Notes under the pieces: model-generated
Database searches by the model: none
What the model was told of the DNA's origin: nothing
What the model saw: only the letters and a program-made list of their open reading frames with translations
Made by a program: the position numbers and the translations under genes
Origin: Chthoniobacterales bacterium
GTDB taxonomy: Bacteria > Verrucomicrobiota > Verrucomicrobiia > Chthoniobacterales > UBA10450
Assembly (NCBI GenBank): GCA_013697365.1
Contig: JACCXA010000204.1
Span: 1-16,803 of the forward strand
Direction of reading: 5' to 3'
Length of the DNA stretch: 16,803 bases
Shown here: positions 7,395-14,881 of the stretch, piece after piece
Layout of the letters: each line of letters begins with the position of its first letter
How positions within the stretch are numbered: the first letter of the stretch is position 1

Positions 7395-7877
7395 ATGACG
7401 GGAAGGGACGGTATCGCGGCGCAGAAAGCGGCCTTGCGGAGTGATATGCTGCAGGCTCTGCGCGGCATGACCGCCGAAGAGCGGATGCAACGCTCGGCTC
7501 TTATCTGCCGCCGAATATTGGATTCAGAAGCATGGCAAAAAGCGGAGCGCGTCCTCCTTTTCGTGCCGATGCGAACGGAAGTCGATATCGGTGGGGTCAC
7601 CTCCGCCGCGCGCGTCGCCCGGAAGGAAATCCCGAAAACGCTGCGCGCTGAGTCTGACCTGCATCTTCCGTTTGTGGCTGACTTGATCCTTGTGCCAGGA
7701 CTGGCGTTCGGGCGCGATGGTCACCGCCTGGGCCGAGGGGGAGGTTTCTACGATCGATTGCTGGACGGGCGCGGGCGGAGCGCCACGAAGTTGGGGGTCT
7801 GTTTCGCCTTTCAACTGCACGACGCCGTACCCGTTGAAGCGCACGACACCGTCCTGAACGCGGTCATCAGCGACTAG
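7395..7877 (+). CDS. 5-formyltetrahydrofolate cyclo-ligase family protein, shortened
   Basis: The family converts 5-formyl-THF to 5,10-methenyl-THF using ATP, in cytoplasmic folate salvage. Visible motifs are the N-terminal Lys/Arg helix (K11, R15), LLFVPMRTEVD (54-64; E62 of the EVD motif), the ATP/substrate signature LVPGLAFGRDGHRLGRGGGF (99-118) followed by YDR, and the C-terminal VPVEAHD (145-151). The protein has only 160 residues, whereas most members have about 180-200. The block between EVD and LVPG, which normally contains a conserved LPR strand and a GIxEP-like loop, is reduced to about 30 residues. Activity is therefore uncertain. comEC follows after 13 bases, so the two are probably co-transcribed. 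Confidence 0.85.
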   Translation: MTGRDGIAAQKAALRSDMLQALRGMTAEERMQRSALICRRILDSEAWQKAERVLLFVPMRTEVDIGGVTSAARVARKEIPKTLRAESDLHLPFVADLILVPGLAFGRDGHRLGRGGGFYDRLLDGRGRSATKLGVCFAFQLHDAVPVEAHDTVLNAVISD

Positions 7878-7890
7878 GCCGAGGGCCTGC

Positions 7891-10182
7891 ATGAAGCCGC
7901 CCGGTGCCTGGCCTCGCCAGCCGTTCATCGGGTTGGGGATTGCCGCCATCATCGGCATCCTCGTGGCGGATATTTCGCCTCATCCGATGACCGGACTCAT
8001 CGCGCTGTTTGCGATCGCCTCCATCGCATTCCTGCGCAAAAGTTCCGTCGCGACCTACGCGTTCGTGGTCGCCTGCTTCTTTTCCCTGCACAGCCTCCGG
8101 CAGACAACTTCTTCGTCCCTGAGACTCGCCGCAGAGCTGGGGGATGCGCCGCAGGCGATGACCGCGAAGGGCGTCGTCATCAGCGAACCGAAAGCCTCAG
8201 CTCGTGGCACGTCGTCCTTCCTCTTTCGACTCTCGTCCATCACGCGCAACGGCAAAACCGAGGCAGCTGACGCGACCATCTCGGCAAGCTGGCGCAGAGA
8301 AGTTCGCTTCGGCGATGAGCTGCAGCTCTTCGGTGTTGCCCGGCCGATCGAAAGCCCGCGCAACCCCGGGGAATTTGACATGCGCGCTTATCTGGCGCGA
8401 CGCGATGTCCGCCATGCGCTGCTCGTGCGTTATCCGGAAAATGGAAAGATCCTCAGCCGTGGCGGTGGCAGCCGCATTATGCGGGCGGCGCAGAATTCGC
8501 GCGCCTGGATGCAAACCTCCCTGGCACGCGGTCTCGAGGACTCACCGGATTTGCATGGCCTCATCAGCGGCATGGTCCTCGGGGTTCGCGATCAGACGCC
8601 GGAAGAGGTCGAAGAGCAATTTCAACAGACCGGCACGCTCCATCTCTTCGCCGTCTCGGGGTTGAACGTCGCGATCGTCGCGCAACTTCTCTGGATGATT
8701 TTGAGCGCCGCGCGTGTCCCGAGAAGATGGGCCATCGCGGTCATCATCCCCGCTCTTTTTTTCTACGCGGCGGTGACAGGTTTGAACGCGTCCAGCATTC
8801 GCGCCGCGCTCATGGCCGCGGTGCTGCTCGGAGGCTTCTTCGTCGATCGCAAAGTGCTCGCGGGCAACAGCGTCGCTGCCGCGGGCGTGATGGTGTTGTG
8901 CTGGGATACGAACCAGCTTTTCTCAACCGGATTTCAGCTCTCTTTCACGGTGGTGATCGCGATCATTTTGCTCGCGGAACCACTATACCGATGGCTCGTG
9001 CGGTGGTGCGAACCTGATCCTTTCCTGCCGCGAAGTTTGCTCAACGGATTGCAACGAACATGGCAATGGAGCTGGGGCGGGATCGCGCGCGGCGCTTCGG
9101 TCTCGCTCGCGGCCTGGATCGGCTCGGTGCCCCTCATCCTGCCGTATTTTTACCTGATCACGCCCATCTCGCTTCTGGCGAACCTCGTGGTAGTGCCGAT
9201 CGCGTTCTTCGTTCTGGCCGTTGGTCTGATGTCGCTCCTCATCACACCGCTCGCACCGTGGGTCGCGGTGGTCTTCAACAATGCCAATTGGAGTCTCGCG
9301 GCTGCGATCTTGTCGGCCGTGGGGTTGTTTGCCCGCGCGCCGGCCGGCCACTTTTATCTGGAATTGCTGCATTGGCCGACGGGTGCGCGCGCGGAGATTA
9401 CAGCCCTGGATGTGGGCACTGGCGCAGCGGTTCATCTTCGGACGCGGCAGAACGACTGGCTCTTTGATCCGGGAGCCGCGCGTGACTTCAAGCGCATCGT
9501 GCGGCCGTATCTCCGCTCAAGAGGCGTCAATGAACTGGATGGCCTCGTCCTGTCTCACGGCGACGCGGCTCATATCGGCGGGACCGCGGCGCTGGTGCGA
9601 GCGTTTCGTCCCGCCTTCTTGTTCGATACTCCGGCGCCGGACCGGTCGAGCGTGCACCGGGAACTGATCGCGCACTTCGCAGAAATGGGGCGACCGCGCC
9701 GACTCTGCGTCGCCGGGGACGAATGGAATATCGGCAGGGAGGTGACCGCGCGGGTGTTATTCCCGCCACCGGAACATCGCTCTTCAAATGCTGACGATCA
9801 GACACTCGTTATCCAACTCACGATCGCGGGACGCTGGCGGGTGCTGATCTTATCCGATAGCGGCGAAGCCACCGAACGCCTTCTCCTCGGGAGCGGCGCG
9901 GAACTGCGCAGCGACATCATCATTAAAGGCCAGCATCACTCCGGTTTGTCGGGCTCCGCAGAGTTCCTTGATCGCGTGCAGCCCACTGCAATCGTGGCCT
10001 CGTCCGTTGCCTTTCCGCAGAACGAGGCGGTCGGCGAAGAGTGGGCCGCCGGTCTGGCCGCCCGGCAAATAAGACTTTTCCGTCAGGACAAAAGCGGCGC
10101 CGTAACGCTCCGTTTCTTTCGGGAACGCTGGGAAGCGAAAGGGTTCCTGGAGTCCGAGACTTTCCGAGTGAAGGCTCGGTGA
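7891..10182 (+). CDS. comEC: ComEC/Rec2 family DNA-uptake channel protein
   Basis: The product has 763 residues and is an inner-membrane competence protein thought to pass single-stranded DNA into the cytoplasm. Domains in order are N-terminal helices (about 12-70), a DUF4131/OB-like region (about 70-180), the Competence membrane domain (about 215-490, with LHLFAVSGLNVAIVAQLL and TGLNASSIRAALMAAVLLGG), and a C-terminal metallo-beta-lactamase-like domain (about 505-735). In the last domain the usual LDVGQGDA reads LDVGTGAA, and the metal motif SHxDxDH reads SHGDAAH (555-561), with Ala at 560 instead of Asp. GQHHSG (680-685) is intact. The nuclease-like domain may therefore have changed metal binding. 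The gene lies 13 bases after the cyclo-ligase gene; no other competence genes are visible. Confidence 0.93.
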   Translation: MKPPGAWPRQPFIGLGIAAIIGILVADISPHPMTGLIALFAIASIAFLRKSSVATYAFVVACFFSLHSLRQTTSSSLRLAAELGDAPQAMTAKGVVISEPKASARGTSSFLFRLSSITRNGKTEAADATISASWRREVRFGDELQLFGVARPIESPRNPGEFDMRAYLARRDVRHALLVRYPENGKILSRGGGSRIMRAAQNSRAWMQTSLARGLEDSPDLHGLISGMVLGVRDQTPEEVEEQFQQTGTLHLFAVSGLNVAIVAQLLWMILSAARVPRRWAIAVIIPALFFYAAVTGLNASSIRAALMAAVLLGGFFVDRKVLAGNSVAAAGVMVLCWDTNQLFSTGFQLSFTVVIAIILLAEPLYRWLVRWCEPDPFLPRSLLNGLQRTWQWSWGGIARGASVSLAAWIGSVPLILPYFYLITPISLLANLVVVPIAFFVLAVGLMSLLITPLAPWVAVVFNNANWSLAAAILSAVGLFARAPAGHFYLELLHWPTGARAEITALDVGTGAAVHLRTRQNDWLFDPGAARDFKRIVRPYLRSRGVNELDGLVLSHGDAAHIGGTAALVRAFRPAFLFDTPAPDRSSVHRELIAHFAEMGRPRRLCVAGDEWNIGREVTARVLFPPPEHRSSNADDQTLVIQLTIAGRWRVLILSDSGEATERLLLGSGAELRSDIIIKGQHHSGLSGSAEFLDRVQPTAIVASSVAFPQNEAVGEEWAAGLAARQIRLFRQDKSGAVTLRFFRERWEAKGFLESETFRVKAR

Positions 10183-10232
10183 TTCTTTCGACCGCGCTGC
10201 TGGCAGTCGCGGTGGGGAACATTCTGGATAGC

Positions 10233-10249
10233 GCACGCTTGCAGCGTGC
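10233..10249. repeat. Intergenic palindrome
   Basis: GCACGCT (10233-10239) and AGCGTGC (10243-10249) form a perfect 7-bp stem with a TGC loop. It lies between the convergent comEC and trmB genes and is the first of two adjacent hairpins. No T-run follows directly, so it is either a bidirectional terminator element or a dispersed repeat. Confidence 0.65.
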
Positions 10250-10251
10250 TT

Positions 10252-10272
10252 GTAATCGCATTCTGCGATTAC
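10252..10272. repeat. Intergenic palindrome GTAATCGCA / TGCGATTAC
   Basis: A perfect 9-bp stem (10252-10260 with 10264-10272) with a TTC loop starts two bases after the preceding hairpin. It ends 21 bases from the trmB stop. The pair fills the convergent gap and may stop transcription from both sides. Confidence 0.7.
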
Positions 10273-10293
10273 GCACTTTCGTCTGCCTTCTAC

Positions 10294-10938
10294 TCAAATC
10301 GATCTCGCGGTTGCGGCCATACTGCCCCTTGGCACGGAGAATTTCCGCAGGGTGAGCCGGAAAATCGGCAATCCGGCAGCGCGGAAACGTTCTTCAAAAG
10401 TTGTCGTCGGCCCTGGCCGGTCCTCATCTTCGACGATTGCCTCCAACTCCCGCACTCCGCCCGCGGCCTGCTTCATCGCGCCAAGGTAATCTTCCTGATC
10501 TGTTTTGATTTGGAAGATTCCCCCACCGGCCAGCGCACGCGCCGCAGCCCTCAGGAATTCCGGCGTCACAACCCGCCGAACATGGTGACGCCTTTTCGGC
10601 CAAGGGTCCGGGAAAAGCAGATGGAAGACATCGACGGACCCGCGCGGAAAAAGACTGAGCGAATGCGAAATCTCGAGCCGCAAGATCCGAGCATTTGGGA
10701 GCGCGCGATCGCCAATTTTCCGGCAGGCGCCGCGGACCCGTCCGGGCATTTGTTCGACGCCGAGGAAATTTCGGTCGGGACTTCCCTCGGCCAGCGCGAC
10801 GAGAAATGCACCGTCACCGCACCCCAGGTCCACCTCGAGCGGAGCCGAGCGAGCAAATCCTCGCGCGAGATCGAGCGGTGTGACCACGCTTTCGAGCACG
10901 AGCTCGGCTCCGGAAAAGATTCTTAGGTTGGTCCGCAT
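10294..10938 (-). CDS. trmB: tRNA (guanine-N7-)-methyltransferase
   Basis: TrmB methylates G46 in the variable loop of tRNAs using S-adenosylmethionine. The 214-residue form shows the SAM-binding loop VDLGCGDGAFL (36-46), an acidic residue at the end of the next strand in GVEQMPGRV, and the family hallmark FPDPWPKRRHHVRRVV (109-124). The C-terminal TTTFEERFRAAG (178-189) is also typical. The start at 10938 (MRTNLRIF) is preferred because GGGGAAGGA lies about 9 bases upstream and the residues before it (frame open to 11025) are not family-like. The gene is convergent with comEC, with two palindromes between, and divergent from msrA. Confidence 0.93.
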   Translation of the reverse strand: MRTNLRIFSGAELVLESVVTPLDLARGFARSAPLEVDLGCGDGAFLVALAEGSPDRNFLGVEQMPGRVRGACRKIGDRALPNARILRLEISHSLSLFPRGSVDVFHLLFPDPWPKRRHHVRRVVTPEFLRAAARALAGGGIFQIKTDQEDYLGAMKQAAGGVRELEAIVEDEDRPGPTTTFEERFRAAGLPIFRLTLRKFSVPRGSMAATARSI

Positions 10939-11038
10939 CGGGCCGCATCCTTCCCCGTGATTTCGCGAAAGAGCAACCAGACGAGACGCGCCGCCGAATA
11001 ACTGGAATACTCCTTGCTCGATCACGCTCTCATTTCAT

Positions 11039-11653
11039 ATGTCCAAGATTTTCCTCATCCTCCTCGCCCTCGTCGGTTTTGCTGCTCCTCTCGCGCAAGC
11101 GCAGGAAGCCTCGCCTGCCGTCAACAAAACGGCTGTCTTCGCCGGCGGCTGCTTCTGGTGCATGCAACCGCCTTACGATAGAGCGAAAGGCGTCCTAAAA
11201 ACTTCTGTCGGCTATATTGGCGGGAAGGATTCGGACGCCAATTACAGCGCCGTCTCTGGGCATAAGACGCAGCACCGCGAAGCGATCGAAGTGACCTACG
11301 ATCCGGCGCAAATCTCCTATGAAAAGTTGCTCGACATTTTCTGGCGCCAGATCAACCCAACGCAGGGAAACGGGCAATTTGCCGACCTGGGCTTGAGTTA
11401 TCAGGCCGCGATTTACTTCGCGAGCGAAGAGGAAAAGAAAGCCGCTGAGGCCTCCAAAGAAGCGCTCGGCAAATCAGGAAAGTTTCAGAAGCCGATCGTC
11501 ACCGACATTCTGCCGACGACGAAGTTTTATCCCGCGGAAGAGTATCACCAGAAATATTACCTCAAGAACACGGCGGACTATAAAGCCTATTCTGTCGGCT
11601 CCGGGCGCGCGGGTTATCTCGAAAAGCTGTGGGGCAAAGAAGCGAAAGAGTAG
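11039..11653 (+). CDS. msrA: Exported peptide methionine sulfoxide reductase MsrA
   Basis: MsrA reduces the S-epimer of methionine sulfoxide in proteins. This 204-residue copy has an N-terminal signal peptide (residues 1-21, hydrophobic FLILLALVGFAAPLA, then AQA before QEAS), so it should act outside the cytoplasm. The catalytic motif is GGCFWC (36-41), with the nucleophile C38 and a second Cys at C41. No further C-terminal cysteines are present, so recycling probably involves C41 or an external thiol donor. Other family signatures are GYIGGK, SAVSGHKTQHREAIEVTYDP, WRQINPTQGNGQFADLG, and the C-terminal FYPAEEYHQKYY. No MsrB is seen nearby. Confidence 0.94.
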   Translation: MSKIFLILLALVGFAAPLAQAQEASPAVNKTAVFAGGCFWCMQPPYDRAKGVLKTSVGYIGGKDSDANYSAVSGHKTQHREAIEVTYDPAQISYEKLLDIFWRQINPTQGNGQFADLGLSYQAAIYFASEEEKKAAEASKEALGKSGKFQKPIVTDILPTTKFYPAEEYHQKYYLKNTADYKAYSVGSGRAGYLEKLWGKEAKE

Positions 11654-11685
11654 AGCGGGAACGACGGCTGCCTTGCGGCTCTCTC

Positions 11686-11699
11686 AGCGCGTAAGCGCT
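11686..11699. repeat. Small GTAA-loop hairpin after msrA
   Basis: AGCGC (11686-11690) and GCGCT (11695-11699) pair around GTAA, a GNRA-type tetraloop in RNA. It lies about 33 bases after the msrA stop. The stem is short and no T-run follows; it may be a weak terminator or part of a repeat. Confidence 0.4.
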
Positions 11700-11835
11700 C
11701 TTCCGCGAGGGCAATTCTGAATACAATCGCCGCGCCGGCCGCCCGAAGGGAAGCACACCGTGGGAGGAATACATCGCCCGCCAATCGCGAAACATCTGGT
11801 CAGGAGTGGGTAGCGCTGCTAATCAGCACTTCCAT

Positions 11836-11913
11836 ATGAACAGAAACATCTTCTACATTATCGGAGTCATCATCGTCATCATCGTCGTCCTGAAGGTGCT
11901 TGGCCTTTTCTAG
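11836..11913 (+). CDS. 25-residue single-helix membrane microprotein
   Basis: An ATG-to-TAG frame of 25 codons encodes MNRNIFYI followed by an almost pure Ile/Val helix and the ending LKVLGLF. The polar start and single hydrophobic segment of about 18 residues match the small membrane proteins (about 25 residues, pattern N-I-F/L-Y-I-I-G-V) that I recall from many bacteria, where they are often unannotated. No Shine-Dalgarno sequence is clear, but several other genes here also lack one. It sits in a 490-base gap between msrA and the OPT gene and is followed by a strong GC hairpin at 11960. Function unknown; it may modulate a membrane complex. The Ile/Val-rich composition could also arise by chance from the GTCATC repetition. 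Confidence 0.6.
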   Translation: MNRNIFYIIGVIIVIIVVLKVLGLF

Positions 11914-11959
11914 GCACACCCCGTAAACGCGCCGAGAGGCGCAAAATCCAGACCCGCCA

Positions 11960-11986
11960 GCCGGGGAGGCCGTCAGCCTCCCCGGC
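11960..11986 (+). terminator. Strong GC hairpin (possible terminator or dispersed palindrome)
   Basis: GCCGGGGAGGC (11960-11970) pairs perfectly with GCCTCCCCGGC (11976-11986) around CGTCA: 11 bp, mostly G-C. There is no T-run, so it is not a textbook terminator. It resembles the GGAGGCCGTCxGCCTCC intergenic palindromes I recall from Verrucomicrobiota. It lies 46 bases after the microprotein gene. Confidence 0.55.
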
Positions 11987-12141
11987 CTGAGCGACTCACC
12001 TGCGCGGTGCAAAGGAGTACCGGTATCCTCAGGTGGCCCATCGTTCTGCCGATAACGGCGCAGCACCATTTTGCGGTGGCTGGTTCATTTTCCTGCACCC
12101 CTTCGCGCGCGGGTCTTCCCTGATATCCGATTGTAAATCGT

Positions 12142-14670
12142 ATGGCCCAGAACCCCGCAAATCCCCCTAACGAGTTCCCTGACATCGTCGGTTCCAAACC
12201 GATGAATCCACTGGCGGCTTCGTTCCGGCCCTACATCCCCGCTTCGACGACAATGCCGGAGCTTACCCTGAGGACGTTGATCGTCGGCGCGGCCCTCGGC
12301 ATGATTTTCGGAGCCTCTTCGCTCTACCTCGTTCTGAAGGTTGGCCTAACCGTGAGCGCCTCGATTCCAGTGGCGGTCCTTTCTATTACGCTCTTCCGGC
12401 TTTTTTCGAAGATGGGAATGCGCGACGCGACCATTCTCGAGAACAACATCGTCCAGACTGCCGGCTCGGCTGGCGAATCGATCGCTTTCGGCCTCGGCGT
12501 CACGATGCCGGCAATCATGATTCTGGGTTTCGATCTCGAGATCACGCGCGTCATGCTGGTCGCGACGCTCGGCGGCTTGTTGGGAATCCTGATGATGATT
12601 CCGCTGCGCCGCGCACTCATTGTCGACCAACATGGCATCCTGAAATATCCGGAGGGCACAGCCTGCGCGGAGGTCCTCAAGGCCGCCGCGGCCCCGGGGC
12701 CAACGGAGTCGACCTCCGCTCTGCCGGACGAGAAAACAGTCAGTGGCGGGAAGATCATTTTCGCGGGCTTCGGCATCGGCTTTCTCTATCAGGCAGCGAT
12801 GGGGGCCTTCAAAAGCTGGAAGAGCGATCCCGAAAAAGTCTTTGGCGCCCCCTTCAAGGCCGGCTCGATTTCAGCGACGGTCGAGCCCGCTCTCCTCGGC
12901 GTCGGTTACATCATCGGACCGCGCATCGCCTCTATCATGTGCGCAGGCGGCGTCCTAGCCTACCTGGTCCTCATTCCAGCCATCAAATTTTTTGGCGAGA
13001 AAGTTGTCGGCGTTGTGCCGCCGGGAACCATGCCGATCAGCGAGATGGGGCCGAACGACATCCGCGGCGCGTACGTGCTCTACATCGGCGCTGGCGCCGT
13101 TGCGGCGGGTGGAATCATCAGCCTCTTTCGATCTTTGCCGACAATCTGGCACGGCTTAAAAGGCGGACTGCGCGATTTGCGCGGCAGTCACGCAACCACG
13201 GAACGCGCGCCGCGGACCGATCAGGATCTTTCGATGAAGCTCGTGATCTGCGGTTGCCTGGCGATCATCGCTGTCATTATGGCCGTCCCCCAGCTCGGCC
13301 TGCAATGGAACCTGCTGGGCGCCCTTCTCATCGTCGCGTTCGGTTTTCTTTTTGTGACTGTCTCCTCGCGTTTGACCGGTGAGATTGGTTCCACCTCAAA
13401 CCCGATCTCCGGCATGACGGTCGCGACACTCCTGCTGACGTGCCTGATCTTTCTCCTCGTCGGCTGGACCGGGCCGAATTACTTCGTCACCGCGCTTTCG
13501 ATCGGTGGGATTGTTTGTATCGCCTCATCGAACGGCGGCACGACATCGCAGGACCTGAAGACCGGCTTCCTCGTCGGCGCGACGCCGAAATATCAGCAGA
13601 TCGCGATCCTGCTCGGCGCTTTCGCTTCCGCACTCATCCTTGGTCCGATTCTGCTGACGCTGAACAATGCCTCCACCGTTTACGTCCCGGCCACCACCTT
13701 CGAGCCTGTAAACGGAGGCGCGACTGTTCCGGCCGCCGCGCTCGTGCCTTTCTCGGAAACGCTCAAACCCGCACCGGAAGATTTTCGCCTCTTCGTTAAT
13801 CAGCCTAACGGTCCCCAGCCGATGATCGACGGACTAGCGCCTGCCGATTACCTGGTCAACGGGGCGGGCCAGATCGCGTACAAGATTTCGCGGAATTTTC
13901 CGGCTGATCTGCGCGCGGAAGGCGCGTCGCTGGGAGGCAGTGAAAAGCTCAAAGGTCCGCAGTCGGTCGGCGATCAGAATAACTATCGCGTCTGGCATCG
14001 TCCCGATCCTTCCGGCGGTGCCTCGCAGCGCTTCCTCGTGAACGAACAGGGTCAGGCAACCTACCTGGTCGATCCGGGCATTAATGGAACCCACCGCGTG
14101 CGCCCTGATGGCAGCGCTGTCCAGAAATTCGACGCGCCCAAGGCGACGCTCATGTCCTACATCATCAAAGGAATTCTCAGCCGTGAGCTTCCCTGGGGTT
14201 TGGTCTTGTTAGGCGTGATGATCGCGATCGTGCTGGAGATGAGCGGCATCCCTTCCCTCGCTTTCGCGGTCGGAGTTTATCTGCCGCTGGCCTCCTCCAG
14301 CCCCATTTTTATCGGCGGACTGATTCGCTGGCTGGTCGATCGCTATCTGCGCCGGGAAAAATTCCGTCATAAGAGACTTACGCCCGAAGAGCTGACCGCC
14401 GAAGGCGACAAGAGCTCCGGCGTGCTTCTGGCGTCCGGCTACATCGCCGGCGGCGCTTTGGCCGGCATCGTGATCGCGATCATGCAGGGCGTGCCTCGTC
14501 TCGCGGTTTACAGCACGCGAATCGAAGAATGGTCCACGGCGAACAATCCGTTCTTCCGCGGCCCGTACGCAAATTTTCTCGCGTTGATTCCATTCGCGGT
14601 GCTGATGGTCCTGCTCTACCTCGTAGGCCGCGATCGATTGCTCGGACCCAAGACCGTGTCAGCGCGCTAA
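12142..14670 (+). CDS. OPT-family oligopeptide transporter with a large hydrophilic insert
   Basis: The product has 842 residues and is a polytopic inner-membrane transporter of the OPT family, which imports peptides or metal-chelates with protons. The N-terminus has the family start FRPYIPASTTMPELTLRTL, then IFGASSLYLVLKVGLTVSAS and ENNIVQTAGSAGES; later come YPEGTACAEVL, GEIGSTSNPISGMTVATLLL and SNGGTTSQDLKTGFLVGATP. Between about residues 508 and 661 there is a roughly 150-residue hydrophilic stretch, followed by FDAPKATLMSYIIKGILS and the last helices. The insert contains three imperfect units beginning LFVN (550), YLVN (570) and FLVN (631); the last two share a GQxxY continuation. Typical bacterial members have about 600-700 residues. 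The ATG at 12142 is used; M21 is an alternative start. Substrate unknown. Confidence 0.92.
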   Translation: MAQNPANPPNEFPDIVGSKPMNPLAASFRPYIPASTTMPELTLRTLIVGAALGMIFGASSLYLVLKVGLTVSASIPVAVLSITLFRLFSKMGMRDATILENNIVQTAGSAGESIAFGLGVTMPAIMILGFDLEITRVMLVATLGGLLGILMMIPLRRALIVDQHGILKYPEGTACAEVLKAAAAPGPTESTSALPDEKTVSGGKIIFAGFGIGFLYQAAMGAFKSWKSDPEKVFGAPFKAGSISATVEPALLGVGYIIGPRIASIMCAGGVLAYLVLIPAIKFFGEKVVGVVPPGTMPISEMGPNDIRGAYVLYIGAGAVAAGGIISLFRSLPTIWHGLKGGLRDLRGSHATTERAPRTDQDLSMKLVICGCLAIIAVIMAVPQLGLQWNLLGALLIVAFGFLFVTVSSRLTGEIGSTSNPISGMTVATLLLTCLIFLLVGWTGPNYFVTALSIGGIVCIASSNGGTTSQDLKTGFLVGATPKYQQIAILLGAFASALILGPILLTLNNASTVYVPATTFEPVNGGATVPAAALVPFSETLKPAPEDFRLFVNQPNGPQPMIDGLAPADYLVNGAGQIAYKISRNFPADLRAEGASLGGSEKLKGPQSVGDQNNYRVWHRPDPSGGASQRFLVNEQGQATYLVDPGINGTHRVRPDGSAVQKFDAPKATLMSYIIKGILSRELPWGLVLLGVMIAIVLEMSGIPSLAFAVGVYLPLASSSPIFIGGLIRWLVDRYLRREKFRHKRLTPEELTAEGDKSSGVLLASGYIAGGALAGIVIAIMQGVPRLAVYSTRIEEWSTANNPFFRGPYANFLALIPFAVLMVLLYLVGRDRLLGPKTVSAR

Positions 14671-14672
14671 GC

Positions 14673-14685
14673 CGGGACGGTCCCG
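14673..14685. repeat. Short palindrome CGGGACGGTCCCG
   Basis: A perfect 6-bp inverted repeat around a single G directly follows the OPT stop codon. It is the first of three consecutive palindromes in this spacer. Confidence 0.5.
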
Positions 14686-14688
14686 TAG

Positions 14689-14707
14689 CGGCGACGCCTC
14701 GTCGCCG
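14689..14707. repeat. Intergenic palindrome CGGCGACG / CGTCGCCG
   Basis: A perfect 8-bp stem (14689-14696 with 14700-14707) with a CCT loop. It is placed between two other palindromes after the OPT gene. No T-run follows. Confidence 0.65.
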
Positions 14708-14713
14708 GAAGTT

Positions 14714-14735
14714 CTCGCGGCGCCTTCGCCGCGAG
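14714..14735. repeat. Intergenic palindrome CTCGCGGCG / CGCCGCGAG
   Basis: A perfect 9-bp stem (14714-14722 with 14727-14735) with a CCTT loop, followed by TCTTCTCC. It is the most stable of the three hairpins after the OPT gene and the best placed to end its transcript. Confidence 0.65.
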
Positions 14736-14881
14736 TCTTCTCCGATCTCCATTTGGCGCCTCAGATGCTCAGCCGTCTGGCCGCACGGAGATGGCGGGCG
14801 ATTCAGAGTCCGTGGCAGGACAGGGCGCCCCCGCCTCCTCGAAGTCTTGCCTTGGGAAAGCAAAACTTTCATCTTCACCGG

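Noticed and set aside
11800..12069. 89-codon minus-strand frame across the microprotein
   Set aside because: Its run of Asp residues is simply the complement of the GTCATC-rich transmembrane codons; no family pattern and it crosses the GC hairpin.
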